A stretch of 64,000 bases of DNA from Asticcacaulis aquaticus. Its GTDB lineage: Bacteria; Pseudomonadota; Alphaproteobacteria; Caulobacterales; Caulobacteraceae. Below, in pieces: positions 26,058-34,237 of the stretch (position 1 is its first letter; each line of letters starts with the position of its first letter). The notes under the pieces were generated by a model that was given only the letters and a program-made list of their open reading frames with translations, was not told the DNA's origin and did no database searches. The stretch covers positions 1 to 64,000 of the forward strand of contig NZ_JAQQKX010000002.1 of assembly GCF_028550415.1 (NCBI RefSeq), read 5' to 3'. The translations under genes and the position numbers were made by a program.

Positions 26058-26696
26058 ATGACTCTCATCGAACAATGGCGGGATATCCTGAAAACCCTGC
26101 CGCTCGTCGCCATCCTGCGTGGCCTGACGCCCGAAGAGGCCCTGCCGGTCGGTGACGCCCTGATCGACGCCGGGTTCAAGATCGTCGAGGTGCCGCTCAA
26201 TTCGCCGCAGCCATTCGACTCGATCGCCAAGCTGGCGACGCATCTGGGCTCGAAGGCCATCGTCGGCGCGGGCACGGTGCTCAAGCTCGACGACGTGCAG
26301 AAGCTGAAGGACGTCGGCGGTCAGATTTGTATCTCGCCCAACACCAATGTCGAGGTCATCCGCTACGCCAAGGCGCTGGGCCTGATCTCCTTCCCGGCCT
26401 TTTTCACCGCGACCGAAGCGTTTCAGGCCATCGACGCCGGGGCCGACGCGCTGAAACTGTTCCCTGCCGAACTGGCCGGCACCAAGGGCCTCAAGGCGCT
26501 GAAAGCCGTCCTGCCGCGCACCCTGCCGGTCTTCCCGGTCGGCGGTGTCGAGCCCGGCAATATGAAGGAATTCCTCGACGCGGGCGCCGCCGGTTTCGGC
26601 ATCGGTTCCAGCGTCTATAAGCCCGGCGACACGCCCGAAATCGTCCACGCCAAGGCCACGGCCTTCGTCGAAGGCTGGAAAGCATTGCGGGGGTAA
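26058..26696 (+). CDS. dgoA: 2-dehydro-3-deoxy-6-phosphogalactonate aldolase
   Basis: A 212-residue class I aldolase of the KDPG/KDPGal family. It splits 2-keto-3-deoxy-6-phosphogalactonate into pyruvate and glyceraldehyde-3-phosphate. Visible are VAILRGLTPEEALPVGDALIDAGF with the active-site Glu region VEVPLNSP, and the Schiff-base Lys133 in DALKLFPAE; FPVGGVEPGNMKEFLDAGAAGFGIGS binds phosphate. It follows dgoK by 11 bases. Pairing with DgoK favours the galactonate over the gluconate isomer. Confidence 0.93.
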   Translation: MTLIEQWRDILKTLPLVAILRGLTPEEALPVGDALIDAGFKIVEVPLNSPQPFDSIAKLATHLGSKAIVGAGTVLKLDDVQKLKDVGGQICISPNTNVEVIRYAKALGLISFPAFFTATEAFQAIDAGADALKLFPAELAGTKGLKALKAVLPRTLPVFPVGGVEPGNMKEFLDAGAAGFGIGSSVYKPGDTPEIVHAKATAFVEGWKALRG

Positions 26697-26701
26697 TAAA
26701 A

Positions 26702-26762
26702 ATCCTTCCCCGTTCACGGGGAAGGATGTTTGAGAACCTTGGCCCCGTTAACGGGGAAAGAT
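26702..26762. repeat. Intergenic palindromic repeat after dgoA
   Basis: CCTTCCCCGTTCACGGGGAAGG (26704-26725) and CCCCGTTAACGGGG (26743-26756). It lies between the convergent dgoA and HxlR-type genes and may also act as their terminator. Confidence 0.7.
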
Positions 26763-27175
26763 TATTCCGCCCCCTCCTCATACACCTTTCGCGCCTCGAC
26801 GATCTTAGGGTGATTGTCGACCGCCCAAGCGACGAGCGCGCTCAAAGGCGGCATGATCGACTCACCCAACTCTGTCAGGCGGTATTCGACGCTCGGCGGC
26901 ACCGTCGGAAAAACATGGCGGCTGATATAACCGTCACGTTGCAGGTCGCGCAAAGTCTGGGTCAGCATCCGCTGCGAAATATCCGGCACGGCGCGTTTCA
27001 ACTCTCCGAAACGATGCGGCTTGGTCGACAGGGTTAGCAGCATCAGGCTCGACCACTTGCCACCGATATGGTCCATCACGTCGCGCACCGGACAATTGGC
27101 CATATCGAACCCCGCGTTCAGCACGGCTTCGGCGACGCTAGGGGCCTCTCCGTCCGCCAATAGTTCCCTTTTCAT
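26762..27175 (-). CDS. HxlR-family transcriptional regulator
   Basis: A 137-residue winged-helix regulator of the HxlR/DUF24 group. CPVRDVMDHIGGKWSSLMLLTLS and RFGELKRAVPDISQRMLTQTLRDLQRDGYISR are the family core. The single Cys at about 28, just before the first helix, is the residue that senses oxidants or quinones in QorR/YodB-type members. It is divergent from a quinone-oxidoreductase-like gene, the same layout as ytfH-ytfG in E. coli. A perfect inverted repeat (27237-27249) lies in the shared gap and is its probable target. Confidence 0.9.
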   Translation of the reverse strand: MKRELLADGEAPSVAEAVLNAGFDMANCPVRDVMDHIGGKWSSLMLLTLSTKPHRFGELKRAVPDISQRMLTQTLRDLQRDGYISRHVFPTVPPSVEYRLTELGESIMPPLSALVAWAVDNHPKIVEARKVYEEGAE

Positions 27176-27236
27176 CCCTATCTCCCGAAATAGTGCCGTC
27201 TTTACACCCCAACATAGCTTCTTATTTTATACCTGA

Positions 27237-27249
27237 TCTCAAATTGAGA
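27237..27249. promoter_or_regulatory. Inverted repeat, probable HxlR operator
   Basis: TCTCAA-A-TTGAGA, a perfect 6+1+6 palindrome, 27 bases before the start of the reductase gene and between the two divergent genes. Confidence 0.55.
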
Positions 27250-27275
27250 CTATAGGAAAATTCAAGGAGCTTAAC

Positions 27276-28121
27276 ATGTCCACCCTGCTCGTCACCGGCG
27301 CATCCGGCCAACTCGGTCAACTGGTCCTCAAGGCCCTCGAAGGCACGTCCCACACGGTCATCGCCGGGTCGCGCGATCCGTCGAAACTTACCACGACCTT
27401 TACCACGCGCACCGTCGATTTCGACGCGCCCGACACCCTGACCGAAGCCTTCGCAGGCGTCGACCACCTGCTGTTGATCTCGACCGACGCACTTGCCGTG
27501 CCGGGCCAGCGCCTCAAACAGCACACCGCCGCCGTCGAGGCCGCCAAGGCCGCAGGCGTCAAACACATCGTCTATACCTCGCTGCCGAATGCCGAGCCGG
27601 GCAACAAGATCACCTTCGCGCCCGATCACTACGGCACCGAACAGGCCATCAAGGCGTCAGGCATCGCCCATACGATCCTGCGTAACGATTGGTACATCGA
27701 GAACCTGTTGATGAGTCTGCCGCACGCGCTGGACACCGGCGCGTTCTACACCTCGGCGCCCGACGGCCGTGTGGCCTATGTGGCGCGCGAAGACGCCGCC
27801 CGCGCGGCGGCTGCGGCGCTCACCGACGCCCTAGAAGGCACCTTCACCATCACCGGCCCGGAAGCCCTGACCTATGGCGAGGTTGTTGCCCTCGCCTCCG
27901 ACATTACCGGCAAACCCGTCAATGTCATCGCGGTCACCGACGAACAATATAAGGGTGGCCTGCAACAGGCGGGCCTGCCCGGCTTCGTCGCCGACATGCT
28001 GACCTCTGCCGAAGCCGCTATCCGCGCGGGCCAGCTCGACGGCGTTACCCATGCCGTGCAGACCCTGACCGGTCAGGCACCAAAGACCGTCAAGGACGTG
28101 CTGTCAGCCCTGCTGAAATAA
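27276..28121 (+). CDS. NAD(P)H:quinone oxidoreductase-like protein (QorB/NmrA type)
   Basis: A 281-residue atypical short-chain dehydrogenase. The nucleotide-binding start is MSTLLVTGASGQLGQLVLKAL. Then follow HLLLISTDALAVPGQRLKQH, IVYTSLPNAEP and HTILRNDWYIENLLMSLP, blocks of the QorB/YtfG group, which reduce quinones with NADPH. AAGGAG lies before the ATG. Divergence from an HxlR regulator with a lone cysteine suggests induction by quinone or electrophile stress. Enzyme activity is inferred from family and context. Confidence 0.87.
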   Translation: MSTLLVTGASGQLGQLVLKALEGTSHTVIAGSRDPSKLTTTFTTRTVDFDAPDTLTEAFAGVDHLLLISTDALAVPGQRLKQHTAAVEAAKAAGVKHIVYTSLPNAEPGNKITFAPDHYGTEQAIKASGIAHTILRNDWYIENLLMSLPHALDTGAFYTSAPDGRVAYVAREDAARAAAAALTDALEGTFTITGPEALTYGEVVALASDITGKPVNVIAVTDEQYKGGLQQAGLPGFVADMLTSAEAAIRAGQLDGVTHAVQTLTGQAPKTVKDVLSALLK

Positions 28122-28133
28122 CGGCCACACATG

Positions 28134-28178
28134 AGCATGGTGAAGCTTTTCGCTTTGGTGTAAGAGCCTCACCATGCT
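28134..28178 (+). repeat. Inverted repeat whose right arm holds the GNAT start codon
   Basis: AGCATGGTGA (28134-28143) pairs perfectly with TCACCATGCT (28169-28178), 25 bases apart. The ATG at 28174 is inside the right arm, so a hairpin in the mRNA would hide the start. Confidence 0.6.
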
Positions 28179-28686
28179 GATTCATTCCGTTCAGGCCTCC
28201 GACATCCCCGCCCTGTCCGCGCTCGCCAAGGCGACGTTCACGGACACGTTCGGCCACCTCTATCCGACGGACGACCTGAACGCCTATCTCGATAAGGCCT
28301 ACGCGCCGGACGTGCTACTCAGGGAAATCGACGAAGCCGATCAGTTCTGGCGCATCGTCTATGACGAGGCCCACATGGCTATCGCCTATATTCAGGCGGG
28401 TCCGGTCGGTCTGCCCCACATCGAAGCCGACAAACATACGCAGGGTGAAATCAAACGCCTTTACGTGGCCACCTCGGCGCAGGGGCGCGGTCTGGGCAAA
28501 AGGCTGCTGGAACTGGGGCTCGATTATCTTAAAGCCCGTTACGACGACGCCCCGCAATGGGTCGGCGTATGGAGCGAAAACCACCGGGCGCAGAAGCTCT
28601 ATCTCGGTTACGGCTTCAAGCGCGTTGGCGATTACGGCTTCAAGGTCGGGCGCACGACGGATTTCGAATTTATCCTACGGCGCTAA
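28174..28686 (+). CDS. GNAT-family N-acetyltransferase
   Basis: A 170-residue acetyltransferase. The acetyl-CoA binding segment is IKRLYVATSAQGRGLGKRLLELGLDYL, and GVWSENHRAQKLYLGYGFKRVGDY is motif B of the fold. N-terminal part: IPALSALAKATFTDTFGHLY. This resembles the spermidine/diamine-type or PaiA-like GNAT proteins, but the substrate cannot be fixed. The ribosome site is weak and the start lies inside a 10-bp inverted repeat. Its stop directly abuts the convergent NUDIX gene. Confidence 0.87.
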   Translation: MLIHSVQASDIPALSALAKATFTDTFGHLYPTDDLNAYLDKAYAPDVLLREIDEADQFWRIVYDEAHMAIAYIQAGPVGLPHIEADKHTQGEIKRLYVATSAQGRGLGKRLLELGLDYLKARYDDAPQWVGVWSENHRAQKLYLGYGFKRVGDYGFKVGRTTDFEFILRR

Positions 28687-29169
28687 CTATCCGCGACCCC
28701 GTAGCCACATCAGCAAGGCCCAGGCATAGCCGTCCTTCTCCAGCCGCTTGAGCGCCTCCAGCGGTCGCATCCAGACCAACTCGTGATCGGCCTCGGTCTT
28801 GGCTTCCGGCTTATCGCCGACGATCACCGCCTCGTAGAAATGGGCGTGGTTGGCGAAGGCGTAACCTTCGGCATTGACAAAATACTGCAACACCTCGCCC
28901 GCCGCCGCACCGGGAGCGATCTCGACCCCGGCTTCTTCGAGAAATTCGCGTTTCAACGCCTCGGCGTGGGATTCCCCCGCCTCGATCGCGCCGCCGGGGA
29001 AGTCGTATTTGAAATGACTGTAGCCCTGCTGAACCAGGGCGATATAGCCGTCACGCAGGACTATGCCATAGGCGGCGGCGCGGGGTTTGTAATCCAGCCC
29101 CGCCCGCCGGTCGCCGAAGGCCCGCAGCGCCCCAGATATCCGACTTTCAGACATCCTACTTTTAGGCAT
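28687..29169 (-). CDS. NUDIX hydrolase
   Basis: A 160-residue NUDIX protein. The Nudix box is GGAIEAGESHAEALKREFLEEAGVEI, with GEx7REVEEx pattern positions intact, so it should hydrolyse a nucleoside diphosphate derivative. Its start follows the S1/P1 nuclease stop by one base; TAG and the next ATG nearly overlap (coupled translation). The N-terminus is ambiguous because AGTAGGATG is duplicated, offering ATG codons at 29169 and 29154. Substrate unknown. Confidence 0.87.
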   Translation of the reverse strand: MPKSRMSESRISGALRAFGDRRAGLDYKPRAAAYGIVLRDGYIALVQQGYSHFKYDFPGGAIEAGESHAEALKREFLEEAGVEIAPGAAAGEVLQYFVNAEGYAFANHAHFYEAVIVGDKPEAKTEADHELVWMRPLEALKRLEKDGYAWALLMWLRGRG

Positions 29170-29170
29170 C

Positions 29171-30202
29171 CTACTTGTTGTCTTCGCCGCGCAGCGACTG
29201 CCAGAAGTCGCCCTTGTTGGCCAACAGGTCTTCGTAGGTCATGGTCGGATAGCCGAAGGTCATGGTCTTGGAATCGCGCCACGCATCCGTCAGCACGTCG
29301 CGCAGGTCCGATGCGCCCTGCGCGATACGACCCTTCATGAAGTCGATGCCGCGCTTGTCGCCCTCGGCAAAACCGCCGTCCTTGTAGAGCTGATACATCG
29401 GAACGACATAGGTCCAGTTGCGGTCCAGCTTGGCGTCGAAGCAGCGCTCGGTCTTGAGCGTACACGATTCCGGCGCCACTAGTGCCCCGCGGATCATCTC
29501 GTTGGTGATCCCGGCGCTGACGAAGGCGCTTTCCAGCGGCCCGTGGATCTTCTCCAGTGTGAAGCCCTGCGGGTTGGGATATTCCTCGCCCCAGCCGTTA
29601 TAGTGGATCGACAGGTGCAGCGGCTGCGAGGCATCGCCGACATAGTGCGACAGGATGCCGATATCACGCAAGGTCAGGGCCTCACGACGACGAATGGCGG
29701 TGCGCAGCCATTCCTTTTTTGCCGCGTCGGTTTCCTTGGCTTCGACATGGGTCAGGGCGCGCCAGTAGGCGAAATCCTTGACCACCTGCTGATAGGCATC
29801 GACCAGCGCATAGTTCAGATAGCCCGACTTCCACGGCATGACATTCTTCGTCCGCAGAAGCGCGTCGAAATCGGAACGCGATTGCGGCACCTCCTGAAGC
29901 TTCACGCCCGCCAGAGTCTTGCCTTCGTCATCGAGGTCGATGAAGTGTGCGGAATCGCGCTCGAAGTCGTGGACCTTACCCGCGCCCTTCCAGTTGTCGG
30001 GCTCGTTCGAATAGGCACCGATATCGCCGATGCCTTCGGGTGAGCGCAGAAAGGCCGGCATATAGGCCGGTAACGCGCGCGCCGCCTCTTCGCCGACGAT
30101 GCGGTGACCCGTCGGCCCCCAGGCCTGCGCCCCCGACGAAATCGATGTGGCACACAGCAGGGCCGCACCGGCCATCAGGATCGAACGAACGGTATTACGC
30201 AT
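29171..30202 (-). CDS. S1/P1-type nuclease, secreted
   Basis: A 343-residue zinc nuclease. The signal peptide (MRNTVRSILMAGAALLCATSISSGAQA) is expected to be cut so that Trp becomes residue 1: WGPTGHRIVGEEAA. In this family that N-terminal Trp and the following His bind the tri-zinc site. Other ligands lie in HFIDLDDEG, ILSHYVGDASQPLHLSIHYNGWG and the Asp/His of that block. It would cut single-stranded nucleic acid or 3'-nucleotides in the periplasm for phosphate supply. ATG at 30202 has AAGGTG upstream. It is followed at once by the NUDIX gene. Confidence 0.9.
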   Translation of the reverse strand: MRNTVRSILMAGAALLCATSISSGAQAWGPTGHRIVGEEAARALPAYMPAFLRSPEGIGDIGAYSNEPDNWKGAGKVHDFERDSAHFIDLDDEGKTLAGVKLQEVPQSRSDFDALLRTKNVMPWKSGYLNYALVDAYQQVVKDFAYWRALTHVEAKETDAAKKEWLRTAIRRREALTLRDIGILSHYVGDASQPLHLSIHYNGWGEEYPNPQGFTLEKIHGPLESAFVSAGITNEMIRGALVAPESCTLKTERCFDAKLDRNWTYVVPMYQLYKDGGFAEGDKRGIDFMKGRIAQGASDLRDVLTDAWRDSKTMTFGYPTMTYEDLLANKGDFWQSLRGEDNK

Positions 30203-30232
30203 GAAAGCACCTTGCACTTGCGGGGATTTGAC

Positions 30233-30559
30233 TTAGCCTTCGGGCGCGAGCGTGACCTCAAGCCCGTCGAGGTCATCGCGCATCAGGATCTGGCACGACA
30301 GACGCGAATTACGCTTGACGACAAAGGCTTCGTCAAGCTTTTCCTCTTCCTCGTCGCTCTTTTCGATCAGCTTGTCCGTCCATTTCGGATCGACATAGAC
30401 GTGGCAGGTGGCGCATTCCAGCGCCCCGCCGCACTCGGCCTTGATCGGCAGGCCGTTGTCGCGGATGATTTCCATGATCCGCCAGCCTTCAATTGCCGGC
30501 AGGTTATGCACGACACCGTCGCGGTCGGTACACAGGATATGGAGTTCGTCGTCGCTCAT
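30233..30559 (-). CDS. Adrenodoxin-type [2Fe-2S] ferredoxin
   Basis: A 108-residue ferredoxin. Cluster ligands are Cys43, Cys49 and Cys52 (ECGGALECATC) and Cys89 (RLSCQ), the C-x5-C-x2-C...C spacing of the adrenodoxin/putidaredoxin group. The acidic helix KSDEEEEKLDEAF is the usual partner-docking surface. It may serve iron-sulfur assembly or a cytochrome P450; no such gene is adjacent. It precedes the S1/P1 nuclease gene by 30 bases on the same strand. Confidence 0.92.
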   Translation of the reverse strand: MSDDELHILCTDRDGVVHNLPAIEGWRIMEIIRDNGLPIKAECGGALECATCHVYVDPKWTDKLIEKSDEEEEKLDEAFVVKRNSRLSCQILMRDDLDGLEVTLAPEG

Positions 30560-30576
30560 CTTGGCCTCGGCTTAGA

Positions 30577-30620
30577 GCGCATCCCGAAAAGTGTTCGCGG
30601 TTTTTCGGATTAAGATGCGC
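30577..30620. repeat. Palindromic dispersed repeat (CCGAAAA type)
   Basis: GCGCATC/GATGCGC outer arms and CCGAAAA/TTTTTCGG inner arms, the same plan as 936-979. This form is frequent between genes of Rhizobiales and Caulobacterales. Confidence 0.75.
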
Positions 30621-30670
30621 GGCAGAAATGCCAAGGCTTTAATGCGCACACCGCCGATTGCCAAGCGTTT

Positions 30671-31024
30671 TTAGACCCGCAGAGCCTTGAGTTGCAGGCC
30701 GTGCACATAGGCGGCCACGTCGATCAGGGCCGCGTCAAGCGCCGTTTTCAGCTTTTCAAGTCGCCCCTGCGCCCCTTCGAGGTCGCCCTTCTCCACCGCC
30801 TCGGCGGCTGCCGACAGGGCATTGGCGCCGATCCCGGCCGCCGCCCCTTTCAGGGTGTGGGCGGCGTCGCGCCACCCGGCGTGAGAGGTGTTCAGCAGGG
30901 GCGCCCAGATCTCGGCCTGTTGCTGAAACAGGCGCAGCACCTCTTCCATCACTTCGATATCGTTACGCGTATAGGACTCCAGATAGGAAAAATCCACTGC
31001 GCCGCTCAAATCCCTGAAAGCCAT
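30671..31024 (-). CDS. Hpt-domain phosphotransfer protein
   Basis: A 117-residue single Hpt domain. The phosphoryl-accepting residue is His56 in DAAHTLKGAAAGIGAN, with the usual helix-bundle pattern around it. It would pass phosphate between a hybrid kinase and a response regulator. A hybrid histidine kinase lies 415 bases away across tRNA-Lys on the same strand (31439-33016), and this protein could be its relay partner; that is inference. No response regulator with an output domain is near. Confidence 0.9.
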   Translation of the reverse strand: MAFRDLSGAVDFSYLESYTRNDIEVMEEVLRLFQQQAEIWAPLLNTSHAGWRDAAHTLKGAAAGIGANALSAAAEAVEKGDLEGAQGRLEKLKTALDAALIDVAAYVHGLQLKALRV

Positions 31025-31198
31025 GCCTACCCCTTACTCATAAAGCTACGAGTTGTATAAAATACGCGCAAAGGTTTAACGAATTCCAACGTTCTGCGAC
31101 TCTTTTTCATCCATATGAAGATTCGTTAGGAATTTCATCCGCATCTTGCCTAGAAACCAGCCATCCACAGGTCAAACGCAAAATAATTCAAATAACGC

Positions 31199-31226
31199 TT
31201 GAAACCGCCGAAAAAATTCGTATGTT
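31199..31226 (+). promoter_or_regulatory. Probable promoter of tRNA-Lys
   Basis: TTGAAA (31199-31204), 16 bases, TATGTT (31221-31226), followed by a leader with ACCGCC...GGCGGT arms (about 31238-31272) before the tRNA. Confidence 0.45.
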
Positions 31227-31284
31227 CCGCCCCTCACCGCCGGGGATCACCAAGTCTCCAGTCACGGCGGTTCTGAAATAGTGT

Positions 31285-31360
<76 letters not shown>

Positions 31361-31368
31361 TTTCAATT

Positions 31369-31388
31369 CCTTACACTGTAAGGTTTTT
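31369..31388 (+). terminator. Terminator after tRNA-Lys
   Basis: CCTTAC-ACT-GTAAGG followed by TTTTT: a 6-bp stem eight bases past the tRNA end. Confidence 0.75.
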
Positions 31389-31438
31389 CACGACTTTCCC
31401 AATTAGAACAAAACCGCCAACTGTGACCGAAACGCGGA

Positions 31439-33016
31439 TCACAGCGCCTGTGGAATCGTGGGGCGAATGAGGTCACCCAGCAGGGTCTGGAATTGCGTCG
31501 GCTCGAACGGCTTCGGGATAAAGCCGGTCATGCCGGCATCGTAGCATTTCTGACGATCAGAATCGCCCACATGGGCCGTCATGGCGATGATAGGCGTTGG
31601 TCGCAATCCGCGCATGTCTTCGATTTCACGGATGCGCCGCGTACTTTCATAGCCGTCCATACCGGGCATCTGGACGTCCATCAGGATCACGTCATAGTCG
31701 CACTGTTCACTGCGGCGTACGGCTTCCATGCCGTTGCGCGCTACGTCGTAGCCGAAACCGAGCCGGTCGAGCAACGTCGTCACCACCAGAATATTGGGTT
31801 CGTAATCATCGACGACCAGCGCATTCCTGTGGGCGCGAACAACGCTGACATCGGGCCGGCGCGCCAGTGCCGCCCGCAACGGGTCGTGCTGGATCAACAG
31901 GTCGACGGAAAAGCTAGACCCCAGACCCAGCGTGCTTTTGACGCGGATCAGCCCGCCCATCTGCCGGGCGATGGCCTGACTGATCGACAGGCCCAGCCCC
32001 GATCCCCCGTAACGGCGGGTCATGGAGGCGTCGGCCTGTATGAACTTGTCGAAAATCAGCGGCAATACCTCGTCGCTGATGCCGATGCCCGTGTCGATAA
32101 CCTCGAACAGGAGCCGCGACGCGTTAGCGCCCACATCCACAGCGGTCACCCGCAGATCGACCGACCCGCTTTCGGTGAATTTCAGCGCGTTGGACACCAG
32201 ATTGGTGAGAATTTGCTGAAGCCGCAAGGCATCGCCCCGGTAAAACTCGCGGACGGGACCGCTGAGCGACACATTCAGCGCGACACCTTTTTGCGTAGCG
32301 GACAAGCGCTGCGGGCCAACCGTATGTTCGATTAGTTCGGGCAGGTTGAAATCGTTGATTTCAAGCTCCATCGCGCCGTTTTCCAACCGGGAAAAGTCGA
32401 GCAGATTGTTGATCAGCCCCAGCAGATTATCGCCGCTTTGCTTTAAAACCGCGATATATTCCTGTTGCTTCGGCGTCAGATTGTCCGACATGGCCAGGAT
32501 ATGCGTCAGGCCGATAACCGCATTCATCGGGGTTCTGAGTTCGTGGCTCATATTGGCCATGAATTCTTCGCGGCGGCGGCCGACCTCGGCCAGCAGGGCC
32601 TCGGTCGCCTTTTGCTGGCTGATATCGCGGGCGACCTTGGACGCCCCGATGACGCGTCCCGTAGAGTCGCGGATCGGCGACACGGTCAGCGACAGATGGA
32701 CCAGCTGACCGAACTTGCCAACGCGGATGGTTTCGAAATGATCGATACGTTCGCCCCGGCGCACCTGACCGATGATGTGGGTTTCTTCGTCGCGCTTGTC
32801 GTGCGGAATAATAAGGGTGATGTGCTGGCCGATGGCTTCTTCGGCGGTATAGCCAAAAATGCGGTGAGCCGAGTCGTTCCACGCGGTAATGATGCCATCC
32901 AGCGTCTTGCCGATAATCGCATCGTCGGAAGACGCCACGATCGCGGCCAGATAGCTGCGCATATGTTCAAGATCGGGCTCTCCCCGGAGGCCTGAGTCCG
33001 ATACTGGCTCACCCAT
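31439..33016 (-). CDS. PAS hybrid histidine kinase with receiver domain
   Basis: A 525-residue cytoplasmic sensor kinase with no membrane segment. Order: PAS/PAC (about 20-135; IIGKTLDGIITAWNDSAHRIFGYT), HisKA with phospho-His158 in NMSHELRTPMNAVIGL, HATPase (N box about 265-275 LVSNALKF, G boxes DTGIGIS and GGSGLGLSI), then a REC domain with phospho-Asp447 in ILMDVQMPGMDG. The layout implies a phosphorelay needing an Hpt protein; one is encoded at 30671-31024. The input is unknown; PAS might sense redox or a ligand. AGGTGGGG precedes the ATG. Its 580-base upstream region is A+T rich and carries an inverted repeat at 33124-33149. Confidence 0.94.
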   Translation of the reverse strand: MGEPVSDSGLRGEPDLEHMRSYLAAIVASSDDAIIGKTLDGIITAWNDSAHRIFGYTAEEAIGQHITLIIPHDKRDEETHIIGQVRRGERIDHFETIRVGKFGQLVHLSLTVSPIRDSTGRVIGASKVARDISQQKATEALLAEVGRRREEFMANMSHELRTPMNAVIGLTHILAMSDNLTPKQQEYIAVLKQSGDNLLGLINNLLDFSRLENGAMELEINDFNLPELIEHTVGPQRLSATQKGVALNVSLSGPVREFYRGDALRLQQILTNLVSNALKFTESGSVDLRVTAVDVGANASRLLFEVIDTGIGISDEVLPLIFDKFIQADASMTRRYGGSGLGLSISQAIARQMGGLIRVKSTLGLGSSFSVDLLIQHDPLRAALARRPDVSVVRAHRNALVVDDYEPNILVVTTLLDRLGFGYDVARNGMEAVRRSEQCDYDVILMDVQMPGMDGYESTRRIREIEDMRGLRPTPIIAMTAHVGDSDRQKCYDAGMTGFIPKPFEPTQFQTLLGDLIRPTIPQAL

Positions 33017-33598
33017 ATAGTCACCCCACCTGTACGCACAGCGCGTCGATTTTTATAAAAAACGCGCTTTACATCTATATATTGCCCTTTGAAATCCGAC
33101 AAGAAATTAACCTTTAAAGAATTGATTTTATAAGATTATTTATAAAATCCTTATTTTTCACAACTACGGCATTACGCTCTCTTTTCAATGAAGAAAAAGA
33201 AATGCAACCCTTGCGATAATTTTCCACTGAAACAATCGATCGCATGCCCATCGGTGCGCCCTGGCATCATTAACCTGCCCGAACCTGTGATCCGTTAGAT
33301 CCCTGCGTCATATTCACGTCGATCTCAGTTAGGAAGCGCACAGTCTTCGGGTGCTCGTGGACAGCATGACCATCGCCCCGCAGCTAATCAATTGCTATTT
33401 ATGGCTTTTTCACGAAACCCAACAGGAAGGACGGGGCCTTCTTATGCGACGCCCACTAGGTTGCCCGTGCTGTTCGTTATCCCGCATCAGAGGCGTTACC
33501 CTGCCCTTAACGGCAACGACACCCGTCATAGCGGCATTAAAACGATAAATATCGCGCGTTTATCCGCCCCGGATAGTGCCCTATTGGAGAGAAACATA
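33017..33598. other. 582-bp region without a gene
   Basis: This divergent gap between the kinase and the DUF4142 lipoprotein gene is A+T rich in its first half. I find no convincing frame; short frames at 33351-33548 and the in-frame extension of the lipoprotein (from 33392) lack support. The inverted repeat at 33124-33149 is the only clear structure. It probably holds both promoters, neither of which shows strong consensus boxes. Confidence 0.55.
33124..33149. repeat. A+T-rich 10-bp inverted repeat
   Basis: GATTTTATAA (33124-33133) and TTATAAAATC (33140-33149) pair perfectly across 6 bases. It lies 107 bases upstream of the kinase start and could be an operator. Confidence 0.6.
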
Positions 33599-34180
33599 AT
33601 GATCCTGAAGAAAACCCTGCTGACCGCCTCGCTCGCCGGTTTCCTGGCCGTCGCCGCCTGCTCCTCGCCCAAGGAAGAGGCCGCCGAAGAGGCGTCTGAG
33701 AGCGCATCGGAAAGCGTCACTTCGGTCTATGACAGCGCCTCGTCCTCGGCGTCCGAAAACGTCGATTTCGCCGGTCGTGCCACGGTCGCGGGCCTGTTCG
33801 AGATCGAGTCGAGCAAGCTGGCCATCGAACGTACGAAGAATGCCGACCTAAAGGCCTTCGCCCAGCGCATGGTCACCGACCAAACCAAGGCCGCAACCGA
33901 ACTCAAGACCGCCATTACGGCTGCCGGTCTGACCCCGCCGAAGGAAGGCCTCGACGAGGAGCATGCCAACCTGCTCAACGATCTGAAAAACGCCAAACCG
34001 GAAGAGTTCGACGCCAAATATATCGATGCCCAGCAAAAGGCGCACGACAAGACGGTCGATCTGTTCGAAAAGGAATCGAAGGACGGTCAGGCGGGACCGG
34101 TAAAGGATTTCGCCACCAAGACCATGCCGACGCTTCAGTCGCACCACGACGCCATCAAGGCGATCGACGAAAAGTACTAA
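33599..34180 (+). CDS. DUF4142 lipoprotein
   Basis: A 193-residue protein. A lipoprotein signal (MILKKTLLTASLAGFLAVAAC) ends in a lipobox with Cys21. A Ser/Glu-rich linker follows, then a DUF4142 four-helix domain: KLAIERTKNADLKAFAQRMVTDQTKA, KYIDAQQKAHDKTVDLFEKE and PTLQSHHDAIKAID. These ferritin-like bundles occur in cell-envelope and stress proteins with no proven function. GGAGAG precedes the ATG at 33599. It is a single gene with its own terminator. Confidence 0.9.
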   Translation: MILKKTLLTASLAGFLAVAACSSPKEEAAEEASESASESVTSVYDSASSSASENVDFAGRATVAGLFEIESSKLAIERTKNADLKAFAQRMVTDQTKAATELKTAITAAGLTPPKEGLDEEHANLLNDLKNAKPEEFDAKYIDAQQKAHDKTVDLFEKESKDGQAGPVKDFATKTMPTLQSHHDAIKAIDEKY

Positions 34181-34202
34181 ACCGCGATAAAATGAGAGAG
34201 AA

Positions 34203-34231
34203 GCGCCGTCCCGTCATGGGGCGGCGTTTTT
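34203..34231. terminator. Terminator after the DUF4142 gene
   Basis: CGCCGTCCC-gtca-TGGGGCGGCG then TTTTT; stem of about 9 bp with one wobble. It lies between convergent genes. Confidence 0.75.
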
Positions 34232-34237
34232 ATGTGA

